Shown here: positions 1 to 9,520 of the stretch, piece after piece
How the letters are laid out: each line of letters begins with the position of its first letter
Position numbering within the stretch: position 1 is the stretch's first letter
Source of the DNA: Candidatus Kapaibacterium sp.
GTDB taxonomy: Bacteria; Bacteroidota; Ignavibacteria; Kapaibacteriales; JAEUSM01
Length of the DNA: 64,000 bases
Reading direction: 5' to 3'
Assembly (NCBI GenBank): GCA_016788785.1
Contig: JAEUSM010000006.1
Span: forward strand, 124,001-188,000
Notes under the pieces: model-generated
Seen by the model: the letters and a program-made list of their open reading frames with translations, nothing else
The model's database searches: none
Told to the model about the DNA's origin: nothing
Translations under genes and position numbers: made by a program

Positions 1-969
1 TTCGGAAGCTAAAATTACCGCCGAAGCTCCTTTACGTATTAACTCAATTTTCGGGATCGGTATACCCAATATTGCACGTAAGTGTAACTCAAATTCATTG
101 AGTGTCTGAGTTCCAGCCAAAGTAACCATACCTGTATCGTGAGGTCGAGGTGACAATTCAGAAAATATAACTTCATTTTCAGTTAGGAAAAATTCAACTC
201 CCCAAATTCCAAATCCAGTTAAAGCAGTTACAACTGTTTTTGCCATTTGTTGTGCTTGATGTAAAAATTCTTCTGACATTGGATGAGGCTGCCAACTTTC
301 TACATAATCTCCACTTCTTTGCGTATGACCTATTGGTGGGCAAAAAAGTACTTCACCATTTTTCTGCGAAATTGTTAATAATGTAATTTCAGAAGAAAAA
401 TGAATAAATTCTTCCATAATAACTTCAGCGGATTTTCCGCGAGACTCATTGATTGCTTTTTCCCATGCAGTCGACAATTCATCGTAAGAATGAACAGTAC
501 TTTGACCTTTTCCGGAAGATGACATAGTAGGCTTTATAACGGCTGGAAATCCAACAGAATGAGAAGCTGATTGAAGTTCTTCAAGTGATGTAGCAAAAGC
601 AAATTTAGAAGTTCGAATACCTAATGTCTCTGAAGAAAGTTTTCTAATGCCTTTTCTGTCCATAGTTAGGTTAACAGCATTAGCAGAAGGAACTACAACA
701 GCTCCCAACTTCTCTATTTTTTTCAATAATTCTGTATTTATTGCTTCAATTTCTGGAACTATATAATCTGGAGAATGATCTGCAATAATTTGAGACAATT
801 GTTCTTCGTTTTGCATATCAATTGCAAAGGATTCGTCTGCAACATGCATTGCTGGAGCTCCCAAATAACGGTCAACAGCAATAACATATTGCCCTAATCT
901 TTGAGCAGCGATGACAAATTCTTTTCCTAATTCACCACTACCTAAAAGGAGTATTTTATTCTTTTTCAT
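1..969 (-). CDS. purT: Formate-dependent phosphoribosylglycinamide formyltransferase PurT (3' end beyond window)
   Basis: This gene encodes an ATP-grasp enzyme that adds formate to glycinamide ribonucleotide, the third step of purine synthesis, in the cytoplasm. The first 323 codons are visible and run off the left edge, so the C-terminus is missing (the family is about 390 residues). The N-terminus starts [18 protein letters not shown], the nucleotide-fold motif typical of PurT. It is followed by a segment ending in 'MDRKGIRKL', then '[15 protein letters not shown]', which is the ATP-grasp phosphate-binding loop, and near the edge '[15 protein letters not shown]', the metal/ATP-binding signature. 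The related PurK is less likely because the GELGKE and SPRPHDTG motifs are PurT-like. Its ATG overlaps the TGA of the upstream gene (ATGA), so it is probably translated by coupling at the end of a four-gene operon. Confidence 0.93.
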   Translation of the reverse strand, partial: MKKNKILLLGSGELGKEFVIAAQRLGQYVIAVDRYLGAPAMHVADESFAIDMQNEEQLSQIIADHSPDYIVPEIEAINTELLKKIEKLGAVVVPSANAVNLTMDRKGIRKLSSETLGIRTSKFAFATSLEELQSASHSVGFPAVIKPTMSSSGKGQSTVHSYDELSTAWEKAINESRGKSAEVIMEEFIHFSSEITLLTISQKNGEVLFCPPIGHTQRSGDYVESWQPHPMSEEFLHQAQQMAKTVVTALTGFGIWGVEFFLTENEVIFSELSPRPHDTGMVTLAGTQTLNEFELHLRAILGIPIPKIELIRKGASAVILASE

Positions 970-1700
970 TTTTCTGGATTTAATGGACTTGTTTTAGTGT
1001 TCTTGTCTAAAGGAATATCGATTCCAATTAGTAACTTTGTAAAGAAAGAAGGAACGTTTATAGGTAAATTTCCTCTATCAAAAATTGTAGCAAATTCTAA
1101 TCTTGAAATAAAATTGACATCTGTATTTATTGTAGTTTTATAAATGAGAAAACCTGCCATAATACCTTTTAATCTTGTATTATCTATATCTTGATTAACT
1201 ATTTGTTCAAAATTTGGATTTGTATACTGTACACCTTCAGTAAGAATTCTCTCAGATTGTGAATAATTTGTTGAAAGTTCCGAAACTATCCCTAATCTGG
1301 CTCCAAGAGAAAAATAATTGTTAAGAATACGTTCTATTCCAGTTGAAAATTCAAATTGATGAAATGAGAATTGAGAAGTATACTCAAAATCAACATTTTG
1401 AACCGTATTGTCTTTTAATATAGGATATGAATATTTCGAAGAGGTAGAAGGATTTACTTGAGAATACTGTAGTGCTGTAAAAAGGTTTATATCATCATTA
1501 ATAATGAAAGAGTGAGAAATTCCTAATAAAAATGAATTAGAAACTGGTGAAAAAAACATCGGACAACAAGATTGAAAATCCAAAACCTTTGAATACTCAG
1601 TTATATACGCAGAATTTTGAAAACCTACAGAAACTCCGAATGAAGATTGACCAAACATCAATGATGGTATTAAATAGAGAATGATAAAGAGTATTTTCAT
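966..1700 (-). CDS. Outer-membrane beta-barrel-like protein with signal peptide
   Basis: The 244-residue product begins with a clear Sec signal peptide ([18 protein letters not shown], cleavage after about residue 18). The rest shows alternating hydrophobic/polar stretches with aromatic residues typical of small outer-membrane beta-barrels, for example '[28 protein letters not shown]'-type strands around residues 110-140 (quoted here only as a pattern). I do not recognise a specific family. It lies immediately downstream of the giant SBBP protein, overlapping it by an ATGA, and overlaps purT in the same way. A barrel next to a large secreted protein suggests an anchoring or display role, as PorP/SprF-type barrels do for some T9SS cargo, but that link is inference and no PorP/SprF motif was identified. 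Confidence 0.6.
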   Translation of the reverse strand: MKILFIILYLIPSLMFGQSSFGVSVGFQNSAYITEYSKVLDFQSCCPMFFSPVSNSFLLGISHSFIINDDINLFTALQYSQVNPSTSSKYSYPILKDNTVQNVDFEYTSQFSFHQFEFSTGIERILNNYFSLGARLGIVSELSTNYSQSERILTEGVQYTNPNFEQIVNQDIDNTRLKGIMAGFLIYKTTINTDVNFISRLEFATIFDRGNLPINVPSFFTKLLIGIDIPLDKNTKTSPLNPEK

Positions 1701-4700
1701 CGTAATATGGGTATAAATAATGAATTTTTTGAATCTTTAACAATCATGTAAAATTGATTTTGCTCAATTAAATCAGAGTAGATTGAATATTCACTGTTTG
1801 ATACTTTAATAGCATTAGATGTGATTTTTTTTCCTAATAGTGTGTATAATTCTATTTGTAGATCTTCTGTTGACTCAACGATTTGTTCATTATACTGGTA
1901 TATCGAATTAGCAAAGTACAAAGTAAATAGTACTTGTTTAGAATTTTCTTTCACAAATACATCTCTATCTTCACAAATAGGAAGCATAGTATAATAACCA
2001 TTCCTATAAATTGATGGTATTGAAGTATTTGAATTTATTTTCATTATTGATGAATTAGTATCTCCTAAAAGTGCCAAAAACCGTATAGTTTTAGAGGAAA
2101 TACCATTAGAAGCAATTGTATAAGGAATAGTAATTCTTACAGTATCTGCGTCGAAAAATGGAGAATTATCTACTGGATATAGTAAGTACTTGTTCATTGA
2201 TATTGTAACTGTATCTTGTATGGGTAAATCACCAGATAGCACTTCTGATTGTAAAGTGAAAACTACGGTATCACCTGGTAAAGCAGAAAGAGTATCAAGT
2301 TTGTATATTAATGAAGCAGAAGGTTTATCAACAGGTAATATATATCGAAACATACAATTTTCACCCCAAAGAAATTCTAAGCTATCATTAAAAGTTAGAG
2401 AATTTTTACCAATAGAAAAACGTATTGTTTGGAGAGAATCATATGTATAATCTATATTTTTTTTACTTTTCAAACTAACAGACATCGATTGCACATTGTC
2501 TTTTACACCTGTGGGTAATGTTATTACATATAGAATAGAATCATTTGTAGATGTTTTTTGAATTATAGAATTATTCACAACTTTAGATGAGTAATGTTTT
2601 ATATCTAAGAATAATTCAAAACTTATGGTATCATTACAAGGCAATAACTGAGCTGTAAATTTCGCTTGATTTGTTGACAATTGGTCTATATCAACATCAA
2701 AATAGAGTGAGTCGTTAGCAGACAATTGAATGATGTTATTTTGATTGTTATGGGTTTGCAACAGAAGTCCAGGAATAGAATTTAATAGTCGTAAACTATC
2801 GTTATTGGGTTGTTTACGTAGAATTTTTTGAATAGGAAGTGATATTTTTAGTGTTTTATTATCGCATAGAATTGTATCAATATTTGTATTTTCTATGGAA
2901 TATTGATTAGTCAGATTGATAATATTTTGAGATAAAACAATAGTATGCTTCTTCGTACATATTGAATCAGATATTTCAATTATGATTGTGTCTGATTGAG
3001 AAACCAATGAATCAGAGAATAAGTATTCTATAAATATACTGTCATTACTATTCACTTCATAAGAAACAAGATTAAATATAATAGTAGGAATATTATCGGT
3101 TTCTAATGTAATTATTTTCCTACTATTAGTGTTGTTATAAACAGAAATATTATGAGTTTTATTAGATATATTATTTCTACAATGTAATTCTTTATTGTGA
3201 ATAATATTGCTTGGAATCACTACAATATTTTTATCAACATTCCCGACTAAAATTATCGAATCCGTTAGGATACATTTAGAAGAATATATTCTCACAATCG
3301 ATGTTTGATTTTGATTTCCAAGAAAATAAATTGGAAGTATGTATGGAGTATTAGGTTGGATGGAAATTTGATTTTTCTTTCGAGTGACTACTAAAGAGTC
3401 GAAGGAAAATGAACTGTTGTCAATTACAATTGAATCAATTATAACAGTACTACTTCCCGTAGAAACTAATGATAATGTACCCTTAGTATATTGTTGACAT
3501 TCTTGTTTTTCTGAAAAATCCAACAAATCTTCAGTGAAAGTTACTTGAATGATATCTATAGGAAGAATTCGAACAGTATCGACAATTGAACATGCATTGT
3601 TCTTGTTTTCAATAGTTATAAATACTGTCTCATTGGTTGAAGTATGAAATAAAATCAACGAATCTTTCAACAAAACAGAATTAGTAATTGGAACAATATT
3701 CGTCACTACCAAACTATCAGGAATACTAATAAACACAGTATCTGTTTCACAAAACTGAATAGTTTCAGGTAAGAATGTTTTAGGAGGGTTTTGTACACTA
3801 ATTTGAATAGTATCTATACCTGTGCATCCATTCGAATCTGCAACAATAGCCCAATATTTATGGGTTTTTCTCGGAGCTAAGACAATAGTTTTTGTTTGTA
3901 TATTCTTTATAGTTGTATCTGTAGAAAACCATTGAACCATTGGAAATTCATTTAAAGAAGAGCCAATTTCTATTTGGCTTCCCAAACAAAGAGTTGTATC
4001 ATTCCCTAAAGTAACATTTGGTGAACCATTTATAGTGATAGAATGCACAGTTGGAGCTCCTATAACAACTGGAGAAGAAGATTTGACCCTTAATTTATAT
4101 TTATCACTCGGAACAATGTCAAATGGAATAAAAAAAGGAATAAGACGAGGATTTGGGCTTTGTATACTACCAATTGCTCTTCCCGGTGAAAAATTTCCAT
4201 TAGAATCTGATAGTTCTACAGTAAATGTATTATTTCTTTCAAAACCACCTACAAATGAAAAACTAACAGAATCTCTAATACCTTTACAATACGATAACTG
4301 AACAGAGTCAGTTGCTATTGTTGTGATTAAATCAGGAAGAAAAAAGGTTAATAGATACGCATCAAAAAATCCACCATTGAATGTTGAGTCAATTGAATTT
4401 AATGTCTGAAGAGTACTTGATTGCGTATAACCTCCTAAAGCCACTATACCGAAGGAATTTATCGATAAAGATGTAGATACATCTTGAAATATATCCCCAT
4501 AATACGTTGAATACAAAATACTTTGTCCACTTCGATATAGTTTTGAAATAAACATATCGCCACTCCCTTTATTTTCCGTAAATGGAGCATCTTTTGACAA
4601 TGGAAAATCATTCGAGTTTGTAAAACCTGTTATGTATATATTTCCAAAAGAATTGACTGCTAAATCTTCTAAATTATCATCGTTTATTCCACCTAAATAG

Positions 4701-6322
4701 GTTGAAAAATCTAACATTCTATTAGGAAGAATTTTTGCTAAAAATACATCATTTCCACCACGATTGTTTTTGTAAATCTCATTTACAATAGGAATATTAG
4801 TAGAATTCGTAGTTCCACCAATAATTATATTATTCTGAGCATCAAATGAAATTGCATTACCAAGATCGTCGTTATTGCCACCAAAATAGGTAGAAAATAA
4901 GACGGAAGAGAGATTCTGATTGTATCGAGTGATAAATGCGTCAGATAACCCTCCATTATATGTTGGGTACATTGGTTGTTGTAAAGGAAAATTCGGTGAT
5001 GAAGTCGTACCTACTACTACAATCTCATTAGTAGAAGAAATGGAGAGATTTGTTATTTTATCTTCATTATTTCCTCCTAAAAAAGTTCCACCAAATAATG
5101 AAGATGCTGTTGGAGAAAGGGAAATAACAACTCCATCATTGCCATTCCCTTTCAGAAATTGTGCGGGAGAAAAACCTAATGGAAAATTTGCAGATCGACT
5201 CATCCCACAAGCAAAAATGCTACCTTGAGAGTTGACAGCAATCTTACTTAATACATCAGAATCACTTCCGCCTACAAAGGTAGAAAATTGTAGTGCACTC
5301 CCGTTTATTGATAGTCCACTGACGAATCCATCTTGATTCCCGCCATTGAATGTTGTTGAAAATGCACCTGCTGTTACTGGAAAGTTTATTGAATTTGTTT
5401 GACCACAAATGATAATTGTATTTGAAGCAATGTCGATACCATATCCTATTTCTGAGTTTGTACCACCAATAAATGTTGAAAAAAGTAACTGATTAGTGTT
5501 CAAATCAACTGCATAAACAAAAACATCTGCATTGGTAGTAGTGGACTTGTAAACCCCCGGTGTTGTAGGGAAATCTAATGAAGTTGTATAACCAACGGCG
5601 TAGAGTCGATTGTTGTCTAAGATTTTCACATCATAAATGTATTCAGAAGAAGAACCTCCAAGAAATGATGCAAAAGAAAATGTTGGATCAATGATAGCAA
5701 AATTACTTTGAACAGGTAACGTAAATGTAAGTTTTTGTTTGGTTGATGAAACAGTAGGCTTAATCGTACGAGATTCTGGGTAAACTAGAACAATATCTTG
5801 TAAAAAATGCTTTGAATTTGATGAAGTTGTTAACGAGACCTTTGACTGGTCTAAAGAAAAGAAATTTCCATCACTTGTAGTAAGTGATAAAGATTTTACT
5901 GATTTGTCTTTAACGATAAAATCAAATCGTAACGTGTTATTAAATACAAAAAATCGACAGTCTACATTTTTAGAAATATTTCTGTAGATAATAGATTCAA
6001 AATGTGAAGAAGAAGAAGCATTTGTATCAGAATGAAATCTATAGGTTTTTGCATCTAAATGATTAGTAAGCTGTGATTCGATAGTTGCTGTTGAATTTTC
6101 AAAATATATTGGGATATTTTCATAAGCAATTACATTTTCAGTTTGTTGAAATGTTTGAATAACAAAATAGTTTTCATAAAAATAAATGGAAGATTTTGGA
6201 CTGCGAAGAACATACTTCCAAGTATCTTTTGAAAAACCATTATTTTCAACAAATGAAAGTTGTTGAGAAAATCCAACTTGAGCAAAAAGGAACCAAAGAA
6301 CTATCGAAAAAAGGAATTTCAT
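1697..6322 (-). CDS. Giant secreted SBBP-repeat (beta-propeller) surface protein
   Basis: The 1541-residue protein starts with a signal peptide (MKFLFSIVLWFLFAQVGFSQ). Residues of roughly 20-215 resemble the domain that usually precedes SBBP propellers ('FVENNGFSKDTWKYVL'). About eight repeats follow (roughly 215-670), each with the hallmark 'STFLGG/STYFGG...N.IY..G.T.S..FP' and ending in 'GG..DAF...', which defines SBBP repeats. The remaining 850 residues are threonine/serine/asparagine-rich beta-sandwich-like sequence. The last 75 residues ('IELYTLLGKKI...' to 'LFIPILR') look like a T9SS-type C-terminal sorting domain, although the usual PNP motif at its start is missing. Likely a cell-surface or adhesin-like protein of unknown ligand. 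It is translationally coupled on both sides through ATGA overlaps with a cyclase and a barrel protein. Confidence 0.85.
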   Translation of the reverse strand: MKFLFSIVLWFLFAQVGFSQQLSFVENNGFSKDTWKYVLRSPKSSIYFYENYFVIQTFQQTENVIAYENIPIYFENSTATIESQLTNHLDAKTYRFHSDTNASSSSHFESIIYRNISKNVDCRFFVFNNTLRFDFIVKDKSVKSLSLTTSDGNFFSLDQSKVSLTTSSNSKHFLQDIVLVYPESRTIKPTVSSTKQKLTFTLPVQSNFAIIDPTFSFASFLGGSSSEYIYDVKILDNNRLYAVGYTTSLDFPTTPGVYKSTTTNADVFVYAVDLNTNQLLFSTFIGGTNSEIGYGIDIASNTIIICGQTNSINFPVTAGAFSTTFNGGNQDGFVSGLSINGSALQFSTFVGGSDSDVLSKIAVNSQGSIFACGMSRSANFPLGFSPAQFLKGNGNDGVVISLSPTASSLFGGTFLGGNNEDKITNLSISSTNEIVVVGTTSSPNFPLQQPMYPTYNGGLSDAFITRYNQNLSSVLFSTYFGGNNDDLGNAISFDAQNNIIIGGTTNSTNIPIVNEIYKNNRGGNDVFLAKILPNRMLDFSTYLGGINDDNLEDLAVNSFGNIYITGFTNSNDFPLSKDAPFTENKGSGDMFISKLYRSGQSILYSTYYGDIFQDVSTSLSINSFGIVALGGYTQSSTLQTLNSIDSTFNGGFFDAYLLTFFLPDLITTIATDSVQLSYCKGIRDSVSFSFVGGFERNNTFTVELSDSNGNFSPGRAIGSIQSPNPRLIPFFIPFDIVPSDKYKLRVKSSSPVVIGAPTVHSITINGSPNVTLGNDTTLCLGSQIEIGSSLNEFPMVQWFSTDTTIKNIQTKTIVLAPRKTHKYWAIVADSNGCTGIDTIQISVQNPPKTFLPETIQFCETDTVFISIPDSLVVTNIVPITNSVLLKDSLILFHTSTNETVFITIENKNNACSIVDTVRILPIDIIQVTFTEDLLDFSEKQECQQYTKGTLSLVSTGSSTVIIDSIVIDNSSFSFDSLVVTRKKNQISIQPNTPYILPIYFLGNQNQTSIVRIYSSKCILTDSIILVGNVDKNIVVIPSNIIHNKELHCRNNISNKTHNISVYNNTNSRKIITLETDNIPTIIFNLVSYEVNSNDSIFIEYLFSDSLVSQSDTIIIEISDSICTKKHTIVLSQNIINLTNQYSIENTNIDTILCDNKTLKISLPIQKILRKQPNNDSLRLLNSIPGLLLQTHNNQNNIIQLSANDSLYFDVDIDQLSTNQAKFTAQLLPCNDTISFELFLDIKHYSSKVVNNSIIQKTSTNDSILYVITLPTGVKDNVQSMSVSLKSKKNIDYTYDSLQTIRFSIGKNSLTFNDSLEFLWGENCMFRYILPVDKPSASLIYKLDTLSALPGDTVVFTLQSEVLSGDLPIQDTVTISMNKYLLYPVDNSPFFDADTVRITIPYTIASNGISSKTIRFLALLGDTNSSIMKINSNTSIPSIYRNGYYTMLPICEDRDVFVKENSKQVLFTLYFANSIYQYNEQIVESTEDLQIELYTLLGKKITSNAIKVSNSEYSIYSDLIEQNQFYMIVKDSKNSLFIPILR

Positions 6323-8304
6323 TTTTTACCTAAGAGAAAATAGGTTTTCATAAAGCCTTTACCTTTCATTTCAATAGGTATACGTTCTTCAAAATGAAAA
6401 TCATTTTTTAATAATTCATAACTTGCCTCTGAAACTTGAATTTTATGAATTTCTCCATAGGATTCCATTCGAGAAGCAGTATTAACAGTGTCACCCCATA
6501 AATCATAGACAAATTTGTTTTTACCTATAACTCCAGCAACGACATCACCCGAGTTAAATCCAATGCGAAGTGACAGTGGTTCTTGAAATATCTCTGCATA
6601 TTTTTTGATAATAACCAAAATGTCTAATGCAAAAAGTGCGATTGATTTTGCATGATTTGGGTCAGCATCTGGGACTCCACCGACACACATATAATTATCA
6701 CCAATAGTTTTAATTTTTTCTAACCCGTATTTTTCTGTAAGCAAATCAAATTCATAAAATATCGTATTGAGAATTTCAACAATGTGATTCGGAGAAGAAG
6801 ATGATGATAACTTTGTAAAACCGGCAAGATCTGCAAAAAGAACTGTAGTATTTTCAAAATAATCTGCAATAGGATTTTCATTTTTTAGAAGCCTTTTGGC
6901 TATCTTAGCAGGAAGAACATTCAAAAGCAATTTATCTGTCATTTTGTTTGCTTCATTCAATTGAATGTTAATTTCATGCAATTCTGAATTTGCTATCTCA
7001 ATTTCTGTTGCTTGTTTTTGTAATACTTCTTGCTGGCGTGATATTTCAGAATATGCCGATTCCAACTCTATGTTTTTTAATCGATAAATTTCTGCTTCTT
7101 TTTGATGCATTTCCATCAAACGTTGTTTGTTTTCAATTTCATGTCGCAATTGAATATTTTTCGTTTTACGAGAAATTTCATCATTCATTACTATTTTTTC
7201 AATTGACTGATGCTTTAGAACATGTTGATATGCTAATTGAAAATCACCATTTCTTTCATAACATTGTGCTAAAATATCATTCGATTCTGATTCTAATTTT
7301 AAAGCTTGAATTACTTCTGAAAGCTGTAATGATTCCTTGCAATGTAATATAGCTTGTTCGATTGAATATTCAAAATAATCTGTTTGTAAATACAATCTAG
7401 ATAGTTGATTGAGAACTCTCGCAATTCCTTTTCTATCTCCTAAATCCCAAAAAACATCTATGGATTTAGAATAACTTTCAAAAGAAACTTCAAACTCACG
7501 TACCACTAAATAATAGGAACCCAAACTTTCTAAGGCTTGAGCCTGGCCGATTTTGTTATTTTCATTTCTATAAAGTTCTAATGCTTCTAAAAGTTCACTA
7601 CGGGTTTCTTCTGTTTTACCATGTTTTAAGTGAAGATTTGCAAGTTGCAAAAGTGTTTCACCTCGTAAAGAAGGCACTTGAATTTTCTTTGTGTATTCTA
7701 ATACTTCATTAAAATTTTTCTCAGCAGAATCATCATCACCCATAGTAAAGTACAATAGACCAATTTTTGAAGTTATAGAATAATATTGTTGAAACTTTTT
7801 ATTTTTTTCAACAATATGTAAACACTCCATCTGAATAGTCAAAGAAGTTACATAATCGCCTAATTCTAGATGAATCTCACCAATATATGAAAGAACTATT
7901 GCTCGTTCAATTTCATCTCCATGAGATGTATAATAAGAAATTGCGGAGTCTAACCAAAATAGAGCTTTTTCTAATTCACCAATTTTACTATATGAACGAC
8001 CAATAAAAACAGAACATCGAGTGTAATAACTATCTGATATTGGAAGAGAATTTTGAGCTAAAGTGCAATATTCTAAACATTTTCCATAATGTGAATGTAA
8101 AAAGTAATAATAACCAATAAGGTAATTGGAAATGCTAAGAAAATAGGTGAATTTTTCTGTGTTTTTGTGAATCTTAGAAAGTACACTACTATGTTCAATC
8201 GAAAGTAGGTTTTCTAAAACTTCATAACTCGGTACAGTAGAATTTTGGAGCTTTTCTTCTATTTCCAAAAAATACTTTTCAATATCTTTATGTTCTGTAT
8301 TCAT
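6319..8304 (-). CDS. TPR-containing class III adenylate cyclase (predicted)
   Basis: This 661-residue cytoplasmic protein has TPR-like helical repeats in its first 370 residues, a coiled coil around 390-450 and a C-terminal class III nucleotide cyclase domain. Cyclase motifs are intact: 'VLFADLAGFTKLS' (metal aspartate), 'KIKTIGDNYM' and 'YDLWGDTVNTASRMES'. The two base-selecting positions are Lys (about residue 532, IKTIGD) and Asp (about residue 601, YDLWG), the pair found in adenylate rather than guanylate cyclases, so cAMP is the predicted product. I chose the ATG at 8304; an upstream in-frame TTG would add 18 residues ahead of an otherwise normal N-terminus and is unlikely. The stop overlaps the start of the SBBP gene. 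No membrane segment is visible, so input probably comes through the TPR region. No cAMP receptor is encoded nearby. Confidence 0.88.
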   Translation of the reverse strand: MNTEHKDIEKYFLEIEEKLQNSTVPSYEVLENLLSIEHSSVLSKIHKNTEKFTYFLSISNYLIGYYYFLHSHYGKCLEYCTLAQNSLPISDSYYTRCSVFIGRSYSKIGELEKALFWLDSAISYYTSHGDEIERAIVLSYIGEIHLELGDYVTSLTIQMECLHIVEKNKKFQQYYSITSKIGLLYFTMGDDDSAEKNFNEVLEYTKKIQVPSLRGETLLQLANLHLKHGKTEETRSELLEALELYRNENNKIGQAQALESLGSYYLVVREFEVSFESYSKSIDVFWDLGDRKGIARVLNQLSRLYLQTDYFEYSIEQAILHCKESLQLSEVIQALKLESESNDILAQCYERNGDFQLAYQHVLKHQSIEKIVMNDEISRKTKNIQLRHEIENKQRLMEMHQKEAEIYRLKNIELESAYSEISRQQEVLQKQATEIEIANSELHEINIQLNEANKMTDKLLLNVLPAKIAKRLLKNENPIADYFENTTVLFADLAGFTKLSSSSSPNHIVEILNTIFYEFDLLTEKYGLEKIKTIGDNYMCVGGVPDADPNHAKSIALFALDILVIIKKYAEIFQEPLSLRIGFNSGDVVAGVIGKNKFVYDLWGDTVNTASRMESYGEIHKIQVSEASYELLKNDFHFEERIPIEMKGKGFMKTYFLLGKK

Positions 8305-8415
8305 TAATCTTCTTGTATTTTTGTCTTTACAAATGATTGATAACACAAATATACACAATGAACAGTAGTTTTACTGAGTTTTTCTATGAATTTTTCCAAA
8401 GAAACCTACTAAAAT

Positions 8416-8451
8416 GAAAAAAACAGTCTAAAAATATAAACTGTTTTTTTC
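8416..8451 (-). terminator. Hairpin terminator, probably bidirectional in form
   Basis: A perfect 12-bp inverted repeat (GAAAAAAACAGT / ACTGTTTTTTTC) surrounds a 12-nt loop. On the minus strand the stem ends in an A/U-rich tract, as in an intrinsic terminator. It lies in the 169-bp gap between the lipoprotein gene, which it would terminate, and the cyclase gene. The stem is AT-rich, so its strength is uncertain. The remainder of the gap presumably holds the cyclase promoter, but I see no convincing -35/-10 pair. Confidence 0.55.
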
Positions 8452-8473
8452 AAAGTGATATTTGTTTTGGGAA

Positions 8474-9511
8474 TTATGAGAACTTAAATGACTCAATAGA
8501 TTTCATAAATAACGGCAAATAGTTAACTTCATCAGGTCGATACCAATTGATTGTAACTCTGTATAATTTATTATTTTTTACCGTAAAGTATACTCTTGAG
8601 GCAACATCTTTTTGGAAACTGTAGTTCATTGAATACGCCGTATTGCCACCAATAGATGTTTTTGACGCATTGGAAACACGATATTTAGCTTTGTTATCTT
8701 CAACAATCTTATCCAAGTTATTCTGTTTAGACGCATCAAATACATCTACTTGAATATTACAATCTACCCTACCAGTGCGATTATTGACAAAGTTAATTGA
8801 ACTTTCAGCTCCTCCAGAACGAGATCTGTTGTTGAAAAAATTATCTGGATATGAAATAGAAAATCCATTTCCAATAAAAGTTCTAAAGTTTTTAGAAGGA
8901 AGTTCCACTTCTGCTGTTTGTTTTGTCGTATCTGCTACTTTTTTTGCAACTTTTTCAGGAAATTCAATAGTCGATAAAACTTTTGCATACATTTCTTTAT
9001 ATGCATCAAAGGTAGAACCAAAAGCCGCAAAATCAACAATAGCAACTGTTGTAGAGTCCACTAAAAAGAAGTACTTTTCTCCGAAAAATTTTCCATCACT
9101 TAAATCAAATGTATAGGTGATTTTTTTTCCAGTTAATCCTTTTACATTTACATCAACAGGAGCAGTGTACATAGTAGCTTCGAACATTTTCGTTTCATCC
9201 ATAACTTGTTCTAATGTTCTATCTGAAAGCTGTTGAATACTATATTCAATTTCAGCTCCACTTGCCCCATCATCGTTGAATTTAACAAATCGTTCAACGA
9301 CATTTGGATTGGAAAACGCACGAACAGTTTGACCAGGTATTTCTTTCAAAACCCAATTGGAAGGGTATTGAATAGCATATTTTTTCGTAGCATCTGCAAA
9401 CGAATATGTTTTTAATTCTTTGACTGGATCTGGCATTGCATTTGGTTTTTTTCCACAAGATACAATACCAATGACACAAAGTAACAACGAAAACTTAAAC
9501 AAAATCTTCAT
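8474..9511 (-). CDS. Lipoprotein with two PsbP-like domains
   Basis: The 345-residue product has a lipoprotein signal peptide with lipobox 'GIVSC' (lipidated Cys at about residue 19). Two similar halves follow, roughly residues 35-180 and 205-345. Each begins with a pattern like 'YAIQYPSNW' or 'FSISYPDNF' and continues through several beta strands to a closing 'STIEF' or 'SIESF'. This is the look of PsbP/DcrB-type domains, which are often found singly in bacterial envelope lipoproteins. No catalytic residues are apparent, and a ligand or partner cannot be named. It is the last gene of the operon that starts at the C25 protease, nine bases after hslO, and is followed by a hairpin terminator. 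Confidence 0.6.
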   Translation of the reverse strand: MKILFKFSLLLCVIGIVSCGKKPNAMPDPVKELKTYSFADATKKYAIQYPSNWVLKEIPGQTVRAFSNPNVVERFVKFNDDGASGAEIEYSIQQLSDRTLEQVMDETKMFEATMYTAPVDVNVKGLTGKKITYTFDLSDGKFFGEKYFFLVDSTTVAIVDFAAFGSTFDAYKEMYAKVLSTIEFPEKVAKKVADTTKQTAEVELPSKNFRTFIGNGFSISYPDNFFNNRSRSGGAESSINFVNNRTGRVDCNIQVDVFDASKQNNLDKIVEDNKAKYRVSNASKTSIGGNTAYSMNYSFQKDVASRVYFTVKNNKLYRVTINWYRPDEVNYLPLFMKSIESFKFS

Positions 9512-9520
9512 GAGAACCCC

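Noticed and set aside
1697-6322. Plus-strand open frames inside the SBBP gene
   Set aside because: Frames at 2190-2450, 4035-4301 and 4920-5228 have no recognisable domain and lie opposite a continuous, repeat-bearing gene.
4035-6322. SBBP repeats as a phage tail or toxin protein
   Set aside because: Signal peptide, preceding domain and sorting-like C-terminus fit a host surface protein, and no phage genes are present.
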